Assembly (NCBI RefSeq): GCF_002951615.1 | Contig: NZ_CP019062.1 | Coordinates: forward strand, 868,001 to 932,000 | Direction: 5' to 3' | Origin: Rahnella sikkimica | GTDB taxonomy: Bacteria; Pseudomonadota; Gammaproteobacteria; Enterobacterales; Enterobacteriaceae | Length of the DNA: 64,000 bases | Part shown: piece by piece, positions 28,654 through 37,650 of the stretch | How positions within the stretch are numbered: position 1 is the stretch's first letter | Layout of the letters: every line of letters begins with the position of its first letter | The notes under the pieces: model-generated | What the model was told of the DNA's origin: nothing | What the model saw: the letters and a program-made list of their open reading frames with translations, nothing else | Databases searched by the model: none | Position numbers and translations under genes: made by a program

Positions 28654-29535
28654 TTATTTAGAGACCAAAGAAGACGAGGGAGGAGTGAAGCTGGTTTGCA
28701 CAAACCCGTTCCAGTGGTGTTTGCCCCAGGTCGGTTCGCTGCGGGCTTTCCATTCCATGAGGTGAATTTCGGTGATCGCCTGCGCCCAGCTTGCCGCCAG
28801 CGAATCAAGGATCGCGTGACCCTGTTCGGCGGTCGCGCCGGTCGGATCGCCGATGACGCCACTCGGCCCAAAATCATAGGACGCCCAGGCAGCGGCAGGG
28901 CGGCCTGATGACAGGGTCGGGCAGGGGAATTCCGGCGGGTAATTGGCGACGGCGTGCTCGAGGTGAACGCATTCCGGTGCCAGAGCCAGCATCACCGCGG
29001 TTTCGCTGTGACCGGCGTGCATGGCCATTTTTTGCTCCAGCGGACTCAGGAACTGGTTTTCGACATTCGGCACGCGAAACACATCGTGCGGGATCATGAT
29101 CATGTCGCCGTGACGCAGGCGCATTTCCCGCGATGCCATTTGCAGCACCTGGGGTTGTCCGCCGTGACCGTTGATCATCAGCAGCTTGCGGAACCCGGCG
29201 CGGTACAGGGATTCGGCAATTTCCAGAACAGTTTGCAGCAGCGTATCGCCGGTTAAGGTCAGCGTGCCGGGGAAATTCAGATGTTCGTCTGATTTGCCGT
29301 AAGTGATAGGGGGAATACCGTAGGCCGGAATGTCTTTTGAAAGCCGTGCCAGCGCGTGACCTGCCACGCCGGAGGAGATCACGCTGTCCACCGAACACGG
29401 CAGATGCGGGCCATGCTGCTCAATCGCGCCGGTCGGCAATACGATCACGGTGTTGGCCTTGTCGGGCAGGGCAGCGATGGCTGGCCAGCTCAGAAAAGGG
29501 AGAAAACGTTCTGCGGGAATATAGCCGTTAATCAT
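28654..29535 (-). CDS. Creatininase-family amidohydrolase
   Basis: 293 residues. The metal-binding pattern of creatinine amidohydrolases is intact: TGAIEQHGPHLP (Glu, His), SVDSV, KLLMINGHGGQ and AGHSETAVML. Family members open cyclic amides or remove formyl groups: creatinine, formamidopyrimidine in F420/flavin-like routes, and inosose rings. Here the gene lies between the RidA and transporter genes of a catabolic operon with two amidohydrolases, so hydrolysis of a cyclic amide or formamide intermediate is likely. Substrate unknown. Confidence 0.85.
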   Translation of the reverse strand: MINGYIPAERFLPFLSWPAIAALPDKANTVIVLPTGAIEQHGPHLPCSVDSVISSGVAGHALARLSKDIPAYGIPPITYGKSDEHLNFPGTLTLTGDTLLQTVLEIAESLYRAGFRKLLMINGHGGQPQVLQMASREMRLRHGDMIMIPHDVFRVPNVENQFLSPLEQKMAMHAGHSETAVMLALAPECVHLEHAVANYPPEFPCPTLSSGRPAAAWASYDFGPSGVIGDPTGATAEQGHAILDSLAASWAQAITEIHLMEWKARSEPTWGKHHWNGFVQTSFTPPSSSLVSK

Positions 29536-29565
29536 GCTGTGCCTCGTGCTCGGACATAATTGGGT

Positions 29566-30027
29566 TTAGCGGGATTGCGGTAACCAGGCGGTCGCTTCCA
29601 CTTCAATCAGCACCTCGGCGCTGGGTAACATTTCACTGACCTGAACCACGGTAGAAACCGGCGGTTGCCCGGCATAAAAAAGCTTTCTGACCCGGCTGTA
29701 ATACGGGAAGTGATCGAGATTGCGAAAATACTGCACCAGCTTGATCACATCGCTCATCTGCCCGCCGGCGTCTTCAATGGTGTGGCGGATACTTTCGAGC
29801 ACATACCAGCTTTGGGCGAGGATCGGCCCCTGTTTGGCGTCGGTGGAGAATTCGCCGGTTTCGCCCAGCAGCAGACGGGCTTCGGCGGGGATATCCTGAA
29901 AACCGCGCACGATTGTCGCGCTCTGCGGATTGACGGGAATAATGCCGGAGAGAAAAACAAAATCACCGGCGCGACGCCAGGCGGCATATCTGGCGAGCGG
30001 TTTACCCGCTCCGGCTTCAAGACTCAT
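29566..30027 (-). CDS. RidA (YjgF/YER057c/UK114)-family protein
   Basis: 153 residues. RidA-type segments are GDFVFLSGIIPVNPQ, YVLESIRHTIEDAGGQMSDVIKLVQY and PPVSTVVQVSEMLPSAEVLIEVEATA. Classical RidA hydrolyses reactive enamines and imines through an arginine; the equivalent position here reads TVVQV rather than the usual SRxxV-type, so it probably belongs to one of the other Rid subfamilies. In the Rut pyrimidine pathway a related protein (RutC) acts on aminoacrylate. It overlaps the upstream amidohydrolase gene by 11 bases. Confidence 0.85.
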   Translation of the reverse strand: MSLEAGAGKPLARYAAWRRAGDFVFLSGIIPVNPQSATIVRGFQDIPAEARLLLGETGEFSTDAKQGPILAQSWYVLESIRHTIEDAGGQMSDVIKLVQYFRNLDHFPYYSRVRKLFYAGQPPVSTVVQVSEMLPSAEVLIEVEATAWLPQSR

Positions 30028-31297
30028 GGGATAACTCCTGATTCCAGGTACGTTGGTGGGTTAGCCTGCCATGGTGGAAAACCAGACGGGCTGCGCTGTT
30101 TAAAGGCCAGGTCAGGCTGTCGCTGCCCGGAAAGAGAACCAGACTCGCCTCGCTGCCGGAGGCGAGCGGCAGGCCGGGCTGCGCCTCGCCGGTCAGGGCG
30201 GCGACATCGCAAATCAGCCGTGACTGCTGATCAAAAACGTTATCGAGCTGAAGCGCGAACAGGGCGCAGGCCAGCGTATCCAGCGGGTCATAACTGCCTG
30301 CCGGACAAAATGCGTCCTGCACGTTGTCGCAGCCGAGCAGCACCGGAATGCCCGCCGTCTGCGCTTCTTTCAGCAGGGTGATCCCCCGCTGGCGCGGCGT
30401 GCGGTGGGTGACCGCGTCCTGCAACAGCAGATTGGTCATCGGCAGCGCAATCAGTGTGACGCGCTGTGCCGCCAGTACGCTCAGCACCTCCTGCGCCTGT
30501 TGTTCACTGCCGGAGGCCAGCGCGCAGCCGTGGCTGCAACAGATGTGGCCGCTGAATGGATTTTCTGAAAGGTAATGCGCCAGCCAGCTCAGGCCGTGTG
30601 CCACCGGCGAAAGCTCCTCGTCAATGTGCAAATCCAGATTCAGTTGCCAGCGCGAGGCGCTGCGCATCAGGTGGGTCATCGCTGTCGGATCCCAGTTGGA
30701 CGAGTGGATAAACCCGCCCAGCAGGTAGTGGTTTCCGCTGAGCGCTACCGCCCGGGCGATACGGTCAGCCACGTCGGCATCCGCGAAAAAACTCAGCGGA
30801 GCCAGTGCGACCCGCTCCAGCGTGACGCCCGGCTGCGTGATCGTGGCCAGCGCCGTCCAGGCCAGCGGCGGCGTGTCATCGAACCAGTCAATATGGGTGC
30901 GCAGGCGGGTCACGCCGTTGGCCGCGGCCCAGGCCATTCCCCGTCGGGCACGCTGATGAAGATCGGCCGGAGTCCAGTGCTGACGATCCTGATGCATTGT
31001 TTCGATAGCGGCCAGCAGACCCGGCTTTGACGGACGGCTGCGGCCGATGGTGAAGGTTTTATCGAGATGCGCATGAGGTTCGGTCAGCCCCGGCAACGCC
31101 AGTGCGCCGTGTGCGTCCCACAAATCATCTTGTTCTGGCTGACAGGGCATCACGGAGGCAATTTTGCCTGCATCAAAGCGCAGATCAGCCGTCACCGGTT
31201 CGCCTTTGTGCACCGGCCATCCGGCGGGAAGCAACCATGCGGGGAGGCGAACGTTGGCAATGCCCTTAAGCGGTGAGGCGGGGGTTGGAAAGTTCAT
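30017..31297 (-). CDS. Cytosine-deaminase-like metal-dependent hydrolase
   Basis: 426 residues from the ATG at 31297. The amidohydrolase metal site is PGLTEPHAHLDKTF (HxH), with HIDEE and the CSHGCAL His and GCDNVQD Asp further on: the pattern of the cytosine deaminase/isopropylammelide hydrolase branch. HIDWFDDTPPLAW corresponds to the substrate-side segment of CodA. These enzymes deaminate or hydrolyse C-N bonds on pyrimidine and triazine rings. It overlaps the RidA gene by 11 bases and follows the reductase gene by 20. The natural substrate is not evident. Confidence 0.85.
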   Translation of the reverse strand: MNFPTPASPLKGIANVRLPAWLLPAGWPVHKGEPVTADLRFDAGKIASVMPCQPEQDDLWDAHGALALPGLTEPHAHLDKTFTIGRSRPSKPGLLAAIETMHQDRQHWTPADLHQRARRGMAWAAANGVTRLRTHIDWFDDTPPLAWTALATITQPGVTLERVALAPLSFFADADVADRIARAVALSGNHYLLGGFIHSSNWDPTAMTHLMRSASRWQLNLDLHIDEELSPVAHGLSWLAHYLSENPFSGHICCSHGCALASGSEQQAQEVLSVLAAQRVTLIALPMTNLLLQDAVTHRTPRQRGITLLKEAQTAGIPVLLGCDNVQDAFCPAGSYDPLDTLACALFALQLDNVFDQQSRLICDVAALTGEAQPGLPLASGSEASLVLFPGSDSLTWPLNSAARLVFHHGRLTHQRTWNQELSHES

Positions 31298-31317
31298 GCT
31301 GAGGCTCCGCGTTGGCA

Positions 31318-32291
31318 TTACAGGTCAAGGACCAGAACGGGACTTTTGGCGCGAGAACAGCACAGCGTAATCTGCGTGTTCTCCGCTTTCTCTTCTTCTG
31401 TCAGCACGCAGTCCCGGTGGTCGGGAATACCGTCGATGACGTCAGTAATACACGAGCCGCAAATACCCTGTTCGCACGACAGCATAATATCGACTTTGGC
31501 CCTTAATAAGACTTCTGCAATGCTCTGGTCTGGGCCGACTAAATAACGTTGTCCGGTGGAGTTGAGCTGAATATGGAATGCCTGCCCGCCGGTGTTATTG
31601 TTAATATTCGCGTTGCTGAACCGCTCAAAAGACAATTGATTTTTCTGCCAGTGATGGGTTTGCATAATGTCTTCCAGGCGCTGAATAAACCCGTCCGGAC
31701 CACAGGCCATCACCTGCGTATGCTCATCCGGCTGACACAAGCTCAGTGGCGTATTGTATCGCAGGGAATCGTTTGCGCCGCTGTCATGCAAAAAGACGTG
31801 TTTTGCCAGCTCGGGCGCATTCAGACGCGGGATAAACGCCGCTTTATCGGGGTCTGCAACGTAGTAATGCAGTTCAAATTCAATGTCTTGCTGCACCAAT
31901 TGTTCCGCCATTGTCAGCAGCGGCGTGATGCCGATCCCCCGGCAAACAGCAGAAAGCGCCCGGCGGCGGGCAGAGGAAAATGATTACGTGGCGTCGAGAT
32001 GCTCAGCGTGTCGCCTGCGCTGAAATGATGATGAATAAAGTGCGATCCACCCGTGGAGTTTTCCGCCAGTTTTACGCAGATCTCATAATATTCTCCGTCG
32101 TGATTTTCGGTACAGAGAGAATACTGACGGGGGCCCCGTTCAGGAATGAAAACGTCAATGTGCGCGCCGGGTAAATAAGCCGGTAATAACCCGCCTTGCT
32201 GCGCAATAAGTTGCAGTGAAATATTCCCTTCACCATTTACACCGATCGCCCTGATCGTGACAGGAATTAATCCGGTATCTTTCATCGTCAT
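31318..32291 (-). pseudogene. PDR/VanB-family oxidoreductase, single-base frameshift
   Basis: Two adjoining frames make up one phthalate-dioxygenase-reductase-type protein of about 323 residues. The first (32291 to about 31940) holds the FMN-binding domain with RQYSLCTE; the second (to 31318) holds the nucleotide part and a C-terminal plant-type ferredoxin domain with CEQGICGSC and a further Cys. The break is at a run of five C's (31936-31940): a sixth would restore the expected AGGIGITP joint. So it is either a recent one-base loss or a sequence error. Such reductases pass electrons from NADH to an oxygenase. It is the first gene of the operon and diverges from LysR. Confidence 0.85.
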
Positions 32292-32507
32292 TTACCGTAT
32301 TCATTTTGATGAATCATTCGTAAAAAGGAATTTCCACTTCTTCACCGCATAATCCGCTGCCATCCGTCGCTGAAACAGCGCAGGGCGAACTTTACGCGCG
32401 ATGAAACGATTGTTCCCGTTGCAATGAAAGCTACGTTATTGTTATAAAACTGTTGCGTCCAGCGCTTTGATTCGCACATCCCGTTGCATAAAAGAGAGCA
32501 CTCCACT

Positions 32508-33431
32508 ATGTTCGCATTCTCCCGTTTTTTGCTGTACTTCACTGAAGTTGCCCGCCAGGGATCGTTTCGCAAGGCGTCCGAAACCCTGCATGTTGCCGCG
32601 TCGTCGATTGACCGGCAGATCCTGCGGGTCGAAAAAGAACTGGCGATGCCGCTGTTTGAAAGGCACCCCACCGGGCTGCGGCTGACCGCAGCGGGCGAGC
32701 TGTTATTACATTCGGCCAACAACTGGAAAAAGGATTTCTCCCGTGTCTGCGAGCAGCTCGACGACCTGCGCGGTTTGCGGCGCGGGCACGTGCGGATTGC
32801 CACCATCGACGCCATCAACCGGCAGTTTTTCTCGGCGATGCTCCGGAAGGTGCATGCCGACTACCCGAATATCTCCTTCACGCTGACCACCATGAACAAC
32901 GTGGATATTCAGCAGGCGCTGATGTCCGGCGATGCCGACTTCGGGCTGATGCTGAATCCGCAAAGCTCACGTGAGTTGCAGGTGCGCGCTTTTGCAGAAA
33001 TCGAACTGGGTATTGTGGTGCCGAAAGGGCATCCGCTCGGCGGCAGAAGCGGCGTGCGTTTTAATCAGTGCATGGAATATCCGTTTATCCTGCCTGCTGC
33101 GCCGCTGATGCTGGCCGAACCTGTCCGGGCGCTGATGAATATCAACGGCGACATGATTAACGAAGTCGCGGTATCCAATAACATCCACATGATCCGCTCG
33201 CTGATTAAAGAGAAAATGGGCATCGGTATTCTGTGCTGGCTCGACATCATGGATGAGGTGGAAAGCGATGAGCTGCAGTTTATTCCGCTGACCGATCCGC
33301 AGTTAAAAACGTTCACGCTTTCGTTGTGCGTCGCCCCGGCAAGACAGCTTTCGCTGGCCGCCTCGATGATGCTCAAACAGCTGGAGATGTTGTTCAGCCA
33401 GATCCCGACGCCGGGGCGTGACCGGCACTGA
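32508..33431 (+). CDS. LysR-family transcriptional regulator
   Basis: 307 residues from the ATG at 32508 (GAGAG upstream; an earlier TTG in frame is less likely). The helix-turn-helix covers residues 8-66 (VARQGSFRKASETLHVAASSIDRQI, split), followed by a LysR effector domain. It diverges from the eight-gene catabolic operon with about 216 bases between and is followed by a second SBP gene 263 bases later. It probably controls both arms in response to the imported compound or a breakdown product. Confidence 0.88.
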   Translation: MFAFSRFLLYFTEVARQGSFRKASETLHVAASSIDRQILRVEKELAMPLFERHPTGLRLTAAGELLLHSANNWKKDFSRVCEQLDDLRGLRRGHVRIATIDAINRQFFSAMLRKVHADYPNISFTLTTMNNVDIQQALMSGDADFGLMLNPQSSRELQVRAFAEIELGIVVPKGHPLGGRSGVRFNQCMEYPFILPAAPLMLAEPVRALMNINGDMINEVAVSNNIHMIRSLIKEKMGIGILCWLDIMDEVESDELQFIPLTDPQLKTFTLSLCVAPARQLSLAASMMLKQLEMLFSQIPTPGRDRH

Positions 33432-33694
33432 CTTGCACGGTTATGGTGCGCAACGCTCTGTCATGAATCAAAGGTTGCAGAGCGTAAGACGATAAATCCC
33501 CCGATAAAGCGCAGGGAAAGCCCATCCGCTAAGTTGGCATCTTTCTTGTATAGCTAAACGTGAGTAGAAGCGGTCAGTGCAGGCAACTGCGCGGGACATT
33601 GCTCAGCAACCATTTCGCGGTTCATTTTGAGCCGGTCAGGGGGGCTGAGCCGCATTCGCTCATTCTCCCTCCGGCGATGATTAGGAGAGGAGCA

Positions 33695-34684
33695 ATGAAG
33701 TTAATTTCCCGCATTCCCCTGTCTTGCTGCGTGCTGAGCGCGCTGATTCCGGGCGCATTTTCACTGGCAGCACAGGCTGATGAGAAAATTGCACTGCTGA
33801 CATCCTGGTACGCGCAGGCGGAACAGGGCGGATATTATCAGGCGCTGGCGACAGGCATTTACAAACGTTACGGGCTGGATGTCAGCATTCAGTCCGGCGG
33901 TCCGCAGGTCAACGGCATGCAGTTACTGCTGGCAAAGCGCGCCGACGTAATCATCGGTTATGATCTCCAGTTGCTCGAATCAGTGCAGCGCGGTTTTCAG
34001 GCCAAAGCCATTGCCGCCCCTTTCCAGTTCGATCCACAGGGGCTGCTGACGCACGATTCCGTCACTTCCCTCGACGGTCTGAAAGACAAAACCCTTTTAG
34101 TCTCCAGCTCCGGGCAATCGACCTGGTGGCCGTGGCTTAAGGCCCGCTATCAGCTCAGCGATTCCCAGGTTCGTCCTTACACCTTCAACATCCAGCCCTT
34201 TGTGGCAGACGAAAATGTGGCGCAGCAAGCCTATGTCAGTTCTGAAGTTTTTCAGGCGCAACAGGCCGGGGTGAAATCGAATTTCTTCCTCTTTTCAGAG
34301 CACGGCTATCCTCCTTACGGCGGCATTCTGATCACCCGTCCGGATCTTATCAGCAGCCGGAAAGAGGCGATGGCTAAGTTTGTTCAGGCGTCGATGGAAG
34401 GCTGGGTGAGTTATCTGCAAAATCCGGCGGCGGGCAATGCGCTGATCAAAAAGGATAATCCGAAGATGACGGACGACCTGCTGGCCTGGGGCGTTGAGCA
34501 AATCAAAGCGCATCATCTGATTGACGGTGGTGATGCGGCAACGAAGGGCTGGGGCACGATGACGCAAGCCCGCTGGCAGAAAACCCGTGATTTCATGGTG
34601 AACGCCAAAATGCTGAACGCGGATACCGACTGGAAGCAGGCGTATACCACTGAATTTGTGGATCACATGCAGGTTAAACCCTGA
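33695..34684 (+). CDS. Second THI5/SsuA-like substrate-binding protein
   Basis: 329 residues with AGGAGAGG seven bases before the ATG and a signal peptide ending near ASL-AAQADE at about 30. The mature region (LLTSWYAQAEQGGYYQAL, GLDVSIQSGGPQVNGMQLLL) closely parallels the SBP at 27660-28640. No permease or ATPase accompanies it, so it may feed the transporter encoded on the other arm. The amidohydrolase gene starts 11 bases after its stop. Confidence 0.9.
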   Translation: MKLISRIPLSCCVLSALIPGAFSLAAQADEKIALLTSWYAQAEQGGYYQALATGIYKRYGLDVSIQSGGPQVNGMQLLLAKRADVIIGYDLQLLESVQRGFQAKAIAAPFQFDPQGLLTHDSVTSLDGLKDKTLLVSSSGQSTWWPWLKARYQLSDSQVRPYTFNIQPFVADENVAQQAYVSSEVFQAQQAGVKSNFFLFSEHGYPPYGGILITRPDLISSRKEAMAKFVQASMEGWVSYLQNPAAGNALIKKDNPKMTDDLLAWGVEQIKAHHLIDGGDAATKGWGTMTQARWQKTRDFMVNAKMLNADTDWKQAYTTEFVDHMQVKP

Positions 34685-34695
34685 GGAGCGTTGTG

Positions 34696-36123
34696 ATGTC
34701 ATCTGACTCTTTACTGATTAAAAATGCGCACGCGATCCTGACCGGTTTACCGGGAGACGCGGCACGCCACGCCGGGCCGGATATTCGTGTGCGCGGGGGC
34801 GTTATTGAGGCGATCGGTTCCCTGACGGCAATGCCCGACGAACGGCTGATCGACGCCCGCGATTGCGTGGTTTATCCCGCCTGGGTGAATACGCATCATC
34901 ATCTGTTTCAGTCATTGTTAAAAGGCGAACCTCAGGGGCTGAACACAAGCCTGACCGCGTGGTTAAGTGCCACGCCTTATCGCTTTCGCGCCGCGTTCGA
35001 TGAATCGACTTTTCGCCTCGCGGTGCGTATTGGTCTGACCGAACTGCTGCGCTCCGGCTGCGCGACGGTGGCGGATCACAACTATCTCTACTGGCCGGAT
35101 ATGCCCTTCGATACTTCAGAAATCCTTTTCAGTGAAGGGGAAAAGCTGGGAATGCGCATTGTGCTGTGCCGGGGTGGCGCAACGCAGGGGCGGACGATTG
35201 AAAAAGATTTACCGCAGGCACTGCGCCCGGAAAACTTCGATGATTACATGGCGGATATGGAACGGCTGGTGAGCCGTTATCACGATCCGAAACCAACGTC
35301 CCTGCGCCGCATAGTGATGGCACCGACCACCTTGCTGCATTCGGCCCCCGGTGCGCAGTTGCGCGAAATGGCCAAACTGGCGCGCAGTCTGGGTATCCGG
35401 CTGCACAGCCATCTGTCGGAAACCGTGGATTATCTCGATGTGGCGCGCGCCAAATTTGACATGACGCCGGTGCAGTTTTGCGCGGAACACGACTGGCTGG
35501 GGGACGACGTATGGTTTGCGCATCTGGTGAAACTGCTGCCGCAGGAAATCACGATGCTGGGCCAGACCCGCACCGGCATTGCGCACTGTCCGCAAAGTAA
35601 CGGGCGGCTGGGCAGCGGGATCGCCGATTTGCTGGCGCTGGAACAGGCGGGTGTACCGGTTTCTCTGGGCGTAGACGGTGCGGCATCGAACGAAGCCGCT
35701 GACATGCAAAGTGAAGCACATGCCGCGTGGCTTTTGCAGCGCGCCCGAAAAGGCATGCTGGCGAAACCGCGTTATGACGGCGGCACTTTTGAAGGCGGCG
35801 GTGATGCCGCATCCATTGAAGACGTGGTGCGCTGGGGCAGCGCAGGCGGGGCGCAGATCCTCGGCCTGCAACAAAGCGGCAGCGTGCAGGTGGGTATGCT
35901 GGCAGATATCGCCATTTACCGGCTGGATGACCCGCGCTACTTCGGCCTGCACGATATGGCGATCGGTCCGGTGGCCTGCGGGGGGCGCGCGTCGCTGAAG
36001 GCGCTGATGGTTAACGGTCGGGTCATCGTCGAAAACGATGTCATCCCCGGCCTCGATCTGGACACCCTGCGCCATGAGGCGATGTCCGCCGTCCGCACCC
36101 TGCAACAGCGCGCTGCGCGCTAA
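34696..36123 (+). CDS. 8-oxoguanine-deaminase-like amidohydrolase
   Basis: 475 residues from the ATG at 34696 (GAGGAG about ten bases ahead; a GTG precedes it directly). The ATZ/TRZ-type metal site is WVNTHHHLFQSL, followed by HSHLSET, a His in HLVKLLP, and the signature GVDGAASNEAADM. The VDG(A/S)ASN form is a hallmark of 8-oxoguanine and isoxanthopterin deaminases, as opposed to guanine deaminase. It would deaminate an oxidised purine or pterin ring to the urate-like product. It lies between the second SBP and the oxygenase gene. Confidence 0.8.
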   Translation: MSSDSLLIKNAHAILTGLPGDAARHAGPDIRVRGGVIEAIGSLTAMPDERLIDARDCVVYPAWVNTHHHLFQSLLKGEPQGLNTSLTAWLSATPYRFRAAFDESTFRLAVRIGLTELLRSGCATVADHNYLYWPDMPFDTSEILFSEGEKLGMRIVLCRGGATQGRTIEKDLPQALRPENFDDYMADMERLVSRYHDPKPTSLRRIVMAPTTLLHSAPGAQLREMAKLARSLGIRLHSHLSETVDYLDVARAKFDMTPVQFCAEHDWLGDDVWFAHLVKLLPQEITMLGQTRTGIAHCPQSNGRLGSGIADLLALEQAGVPVSLGVDGAASNEAADMQSEAHAAWLLQRARKGMLAKPRYDGGTFEGGGDAASIEDVVRWGSAGGAQILGLQQSGSVQVGMLADIAIYRLDDPRYFGLHDMAIGPVACGGRASLKALMVNGRVIVENDVIPGLDLDTLRHEAMSAVRTLQQRAAR

Positions 36124-36150
36124 CCCTATTGATCAGGAAGGATAAGAAAA

Positions 36151-37140
36151 ATGACGCAATCAATTCAAACAGAAGGCTATGCCTTGCAGGAACTGGAAAA
36201 AGAAGCGGGAATGGGCGCAATGGGTGAAGAGACGTTTGCCCGCGAAGTTCGTTGCATCGACTTGTCAGATTTTGAAAACCGTAAAAGCGAGATCGCTGAT
36301 GCGCTCTGGAGTGCCGCCGTGGAAATTGGCTTTTTTCAGGTCAGCCATCACGGCATTGCGCTGAGCGATATCCGTCAGGCCTTCAGCATGACAGAAGATT
36401 TCTTCTCGCTGCCCGATGGGGTAAAAGCGCAATATCCGCTGGCGCGTAACGCCGGCTGGGAGAATAAGTCTCAGGTGCGCCCCTCAACCAGAACGCCGGA
36501 TCAGAAAGAGTCTTACCAGATTACCCGTCCGCTGATGCAGCCGCTGTGGCCGAGTGAACAGGAACTGCCGGCGTTTAAACAAACCATGCTGGGCTTTGAA
36601 TCCCGGTGCTGGCAGTTGGGCATGAAATTGCTTTCCTGTTTTGCGCTCAAACTGGGCTTCCCTGAGGACTTTTTCGAACAGGCCCATAATCCGGATCAGC
36701 AAACCTACCAGAGTACGCTGCGTATGCTGCACTACTATGCCACTGAACAGTCGGAGCAGGGGATGTGGCGCGCCGGTGCGCATACGGATTTCGATTGCCT
36801 GACGCTGCTTTTCCAGCGTCCCGGTCAGGGCGGATTGCAGGTTTGTCCGGGTAAAGATCGCGAAAGTCAGCAGTGGACCAGCATTGAACCCCGTGAGGAC
36901 GTGATCACCTGTAACATCGGCGACATGCTGATGCGCTGGAGCGACGATCAGTTGCCGTCAAATTTCCATCGTGTCAGAAGCCCGCTGCCCGGCGAATACC
37001 AGGGGGCGCGCTACAGCCTGGCATTTTTCTGTCAGGCTAACAAAGACGTCGAAATTCTGGGGCCGCAGGCGAAATATCCGGCCATCAGCGCCGAAGACTA
37101 TCTGCAACAGCGCATTCAGGCGAACTTTGCGAAAGGATAA
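36151..37140 (+). CDS. Isopenicillin-N-synthase-like Fe(II) oxygenase
   Basis: 329 residues. The non-haem iron triad is His-x-Asp in AHTDFDCLTLLFQ plus the distal His in NFHRVRSP. The 2-oxoglutarate-binding Arg-x-Ser is RYS in GARYSLAFF. N-terminal segment AAVEIGFFQVSHHGI is the DIOX_N signature. Such enzymes hydroxylate or oxidise small molecules using O2 and usually 2-oxoglutarate, without a reductase. It ends the plus-strand arm and is followed by a strong terminator. Together with the deaminase it probably acts on the ring compound imported by the cluster. Confidence 0.88.
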   Translation: MTQSIQTEGYALQELEKEAGMGAMGEETFAREVRCIDLSDFENRKSEIADALWSAAVEIGFFQVSHHGIALSDIRQAFSMTEDFFSLPDGVKAQYPLARNAGWENKSQVRPSTRTPDQKESYQITRPLMQPLWPSEQELPAFKQTMLGFESRCWQLGMKLLSCFALKLGFPEDFFEQAHNPDQQTYQSTLRMLHYYATEQSEQGMWRAGAHTDFDCLTLLFQRPGQGGLQVCPGKDRESQQWTSIEPREDVITCNIGDMLMRWSDDQLPSNFHRVRSPLPGEYQGARYSLAFFCQANKDVEILGPQAKYPAISAEDYLQQRIQANFAKG

Positions 37141-37155
37141 ATAGCGCTGATAAAT

Positions 37156-37190
37156 AAAAAGCCCGCTTAAGTTTCCTCAGCGGGCTTTTC
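37156..37190 (+). terminator. Terminator after the oxygenase gene
   Basis: AAGCCCGCT (to 37167) pairs with AGCGGGCTT (37179-37187) and is followed by T's. It resembles the hairpins downstream of the tRNA-Asn genes. Confidence 0.9.
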
Positions 37191-37364
37191 TAAACACCGG
37201 GTTTATTCATCTCAATACCCTCATTGTATTTAAAATATAAAGGTACATTCCTCAGTTCAGATGAAAAGAAAATTTTGCTTATGAGCACACCGCTTTTTCG
37301 GGGGGATGGTGTTGTCATGGCAAAAAACTCCAGCCCGGAGGTTAGTTTATATCTTTCATTAGTG

Positions 37365-37505
37365 TTAGCGGTGGCGTTCCCGCACTGTCTTCACGAACTT
37401 AAAATAGCAATCGTCGCACAGTCTGTTATCGATATAGAACAGACGGTCAGTATAACTTCGTTTGATGCCGCATTTCTGGCAACGCTTTAAAGCTAATATT
37501 TTCAT
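37365..37505 (-). CDS. Possible tiny zinc-ribbon protein
   Basis: A 46-residue frame: MKILALKRCQKCGIKRSYTD at the start, then CDDC and a basic tail. Two CxxC pairs 20 or so residues apart would bind zinc. The ATG at 37505 has only a weak upstream ribosome site, and a longer frame exists upstream. It lies 145 bases downstream of the glycosyltransferase gene on the same strand. I do not recognise the family. The rest of 37191-37650 shows no gene. Confidence 0.4.
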   Translation of the reverse strand: MKILALKRCQKCGIKRSYTDRLFYIDNRLCDDCYFKFVKTVRERHR

Positions 37506-37650
37506 CCTGATACCACCATCCCCTGCTAATTCGATAACTCTGCTCATCAGCGCTATAGGTGCCAAAGGAATTGCTTTCATTTCTGTTCAGTTTACCTGTA
37601 ACGCTAAAATAGAGTCTGTGTTGTCTTTTAATTATAAAAAAGGTTTTAAG

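Noticed and set aside
37224..37490. 88-codon plus-strand frame after the oxygenase terminator
   Set aside because: No ribosome site; overlaps the cysteine-paired minus-strand frame, which is more credible.
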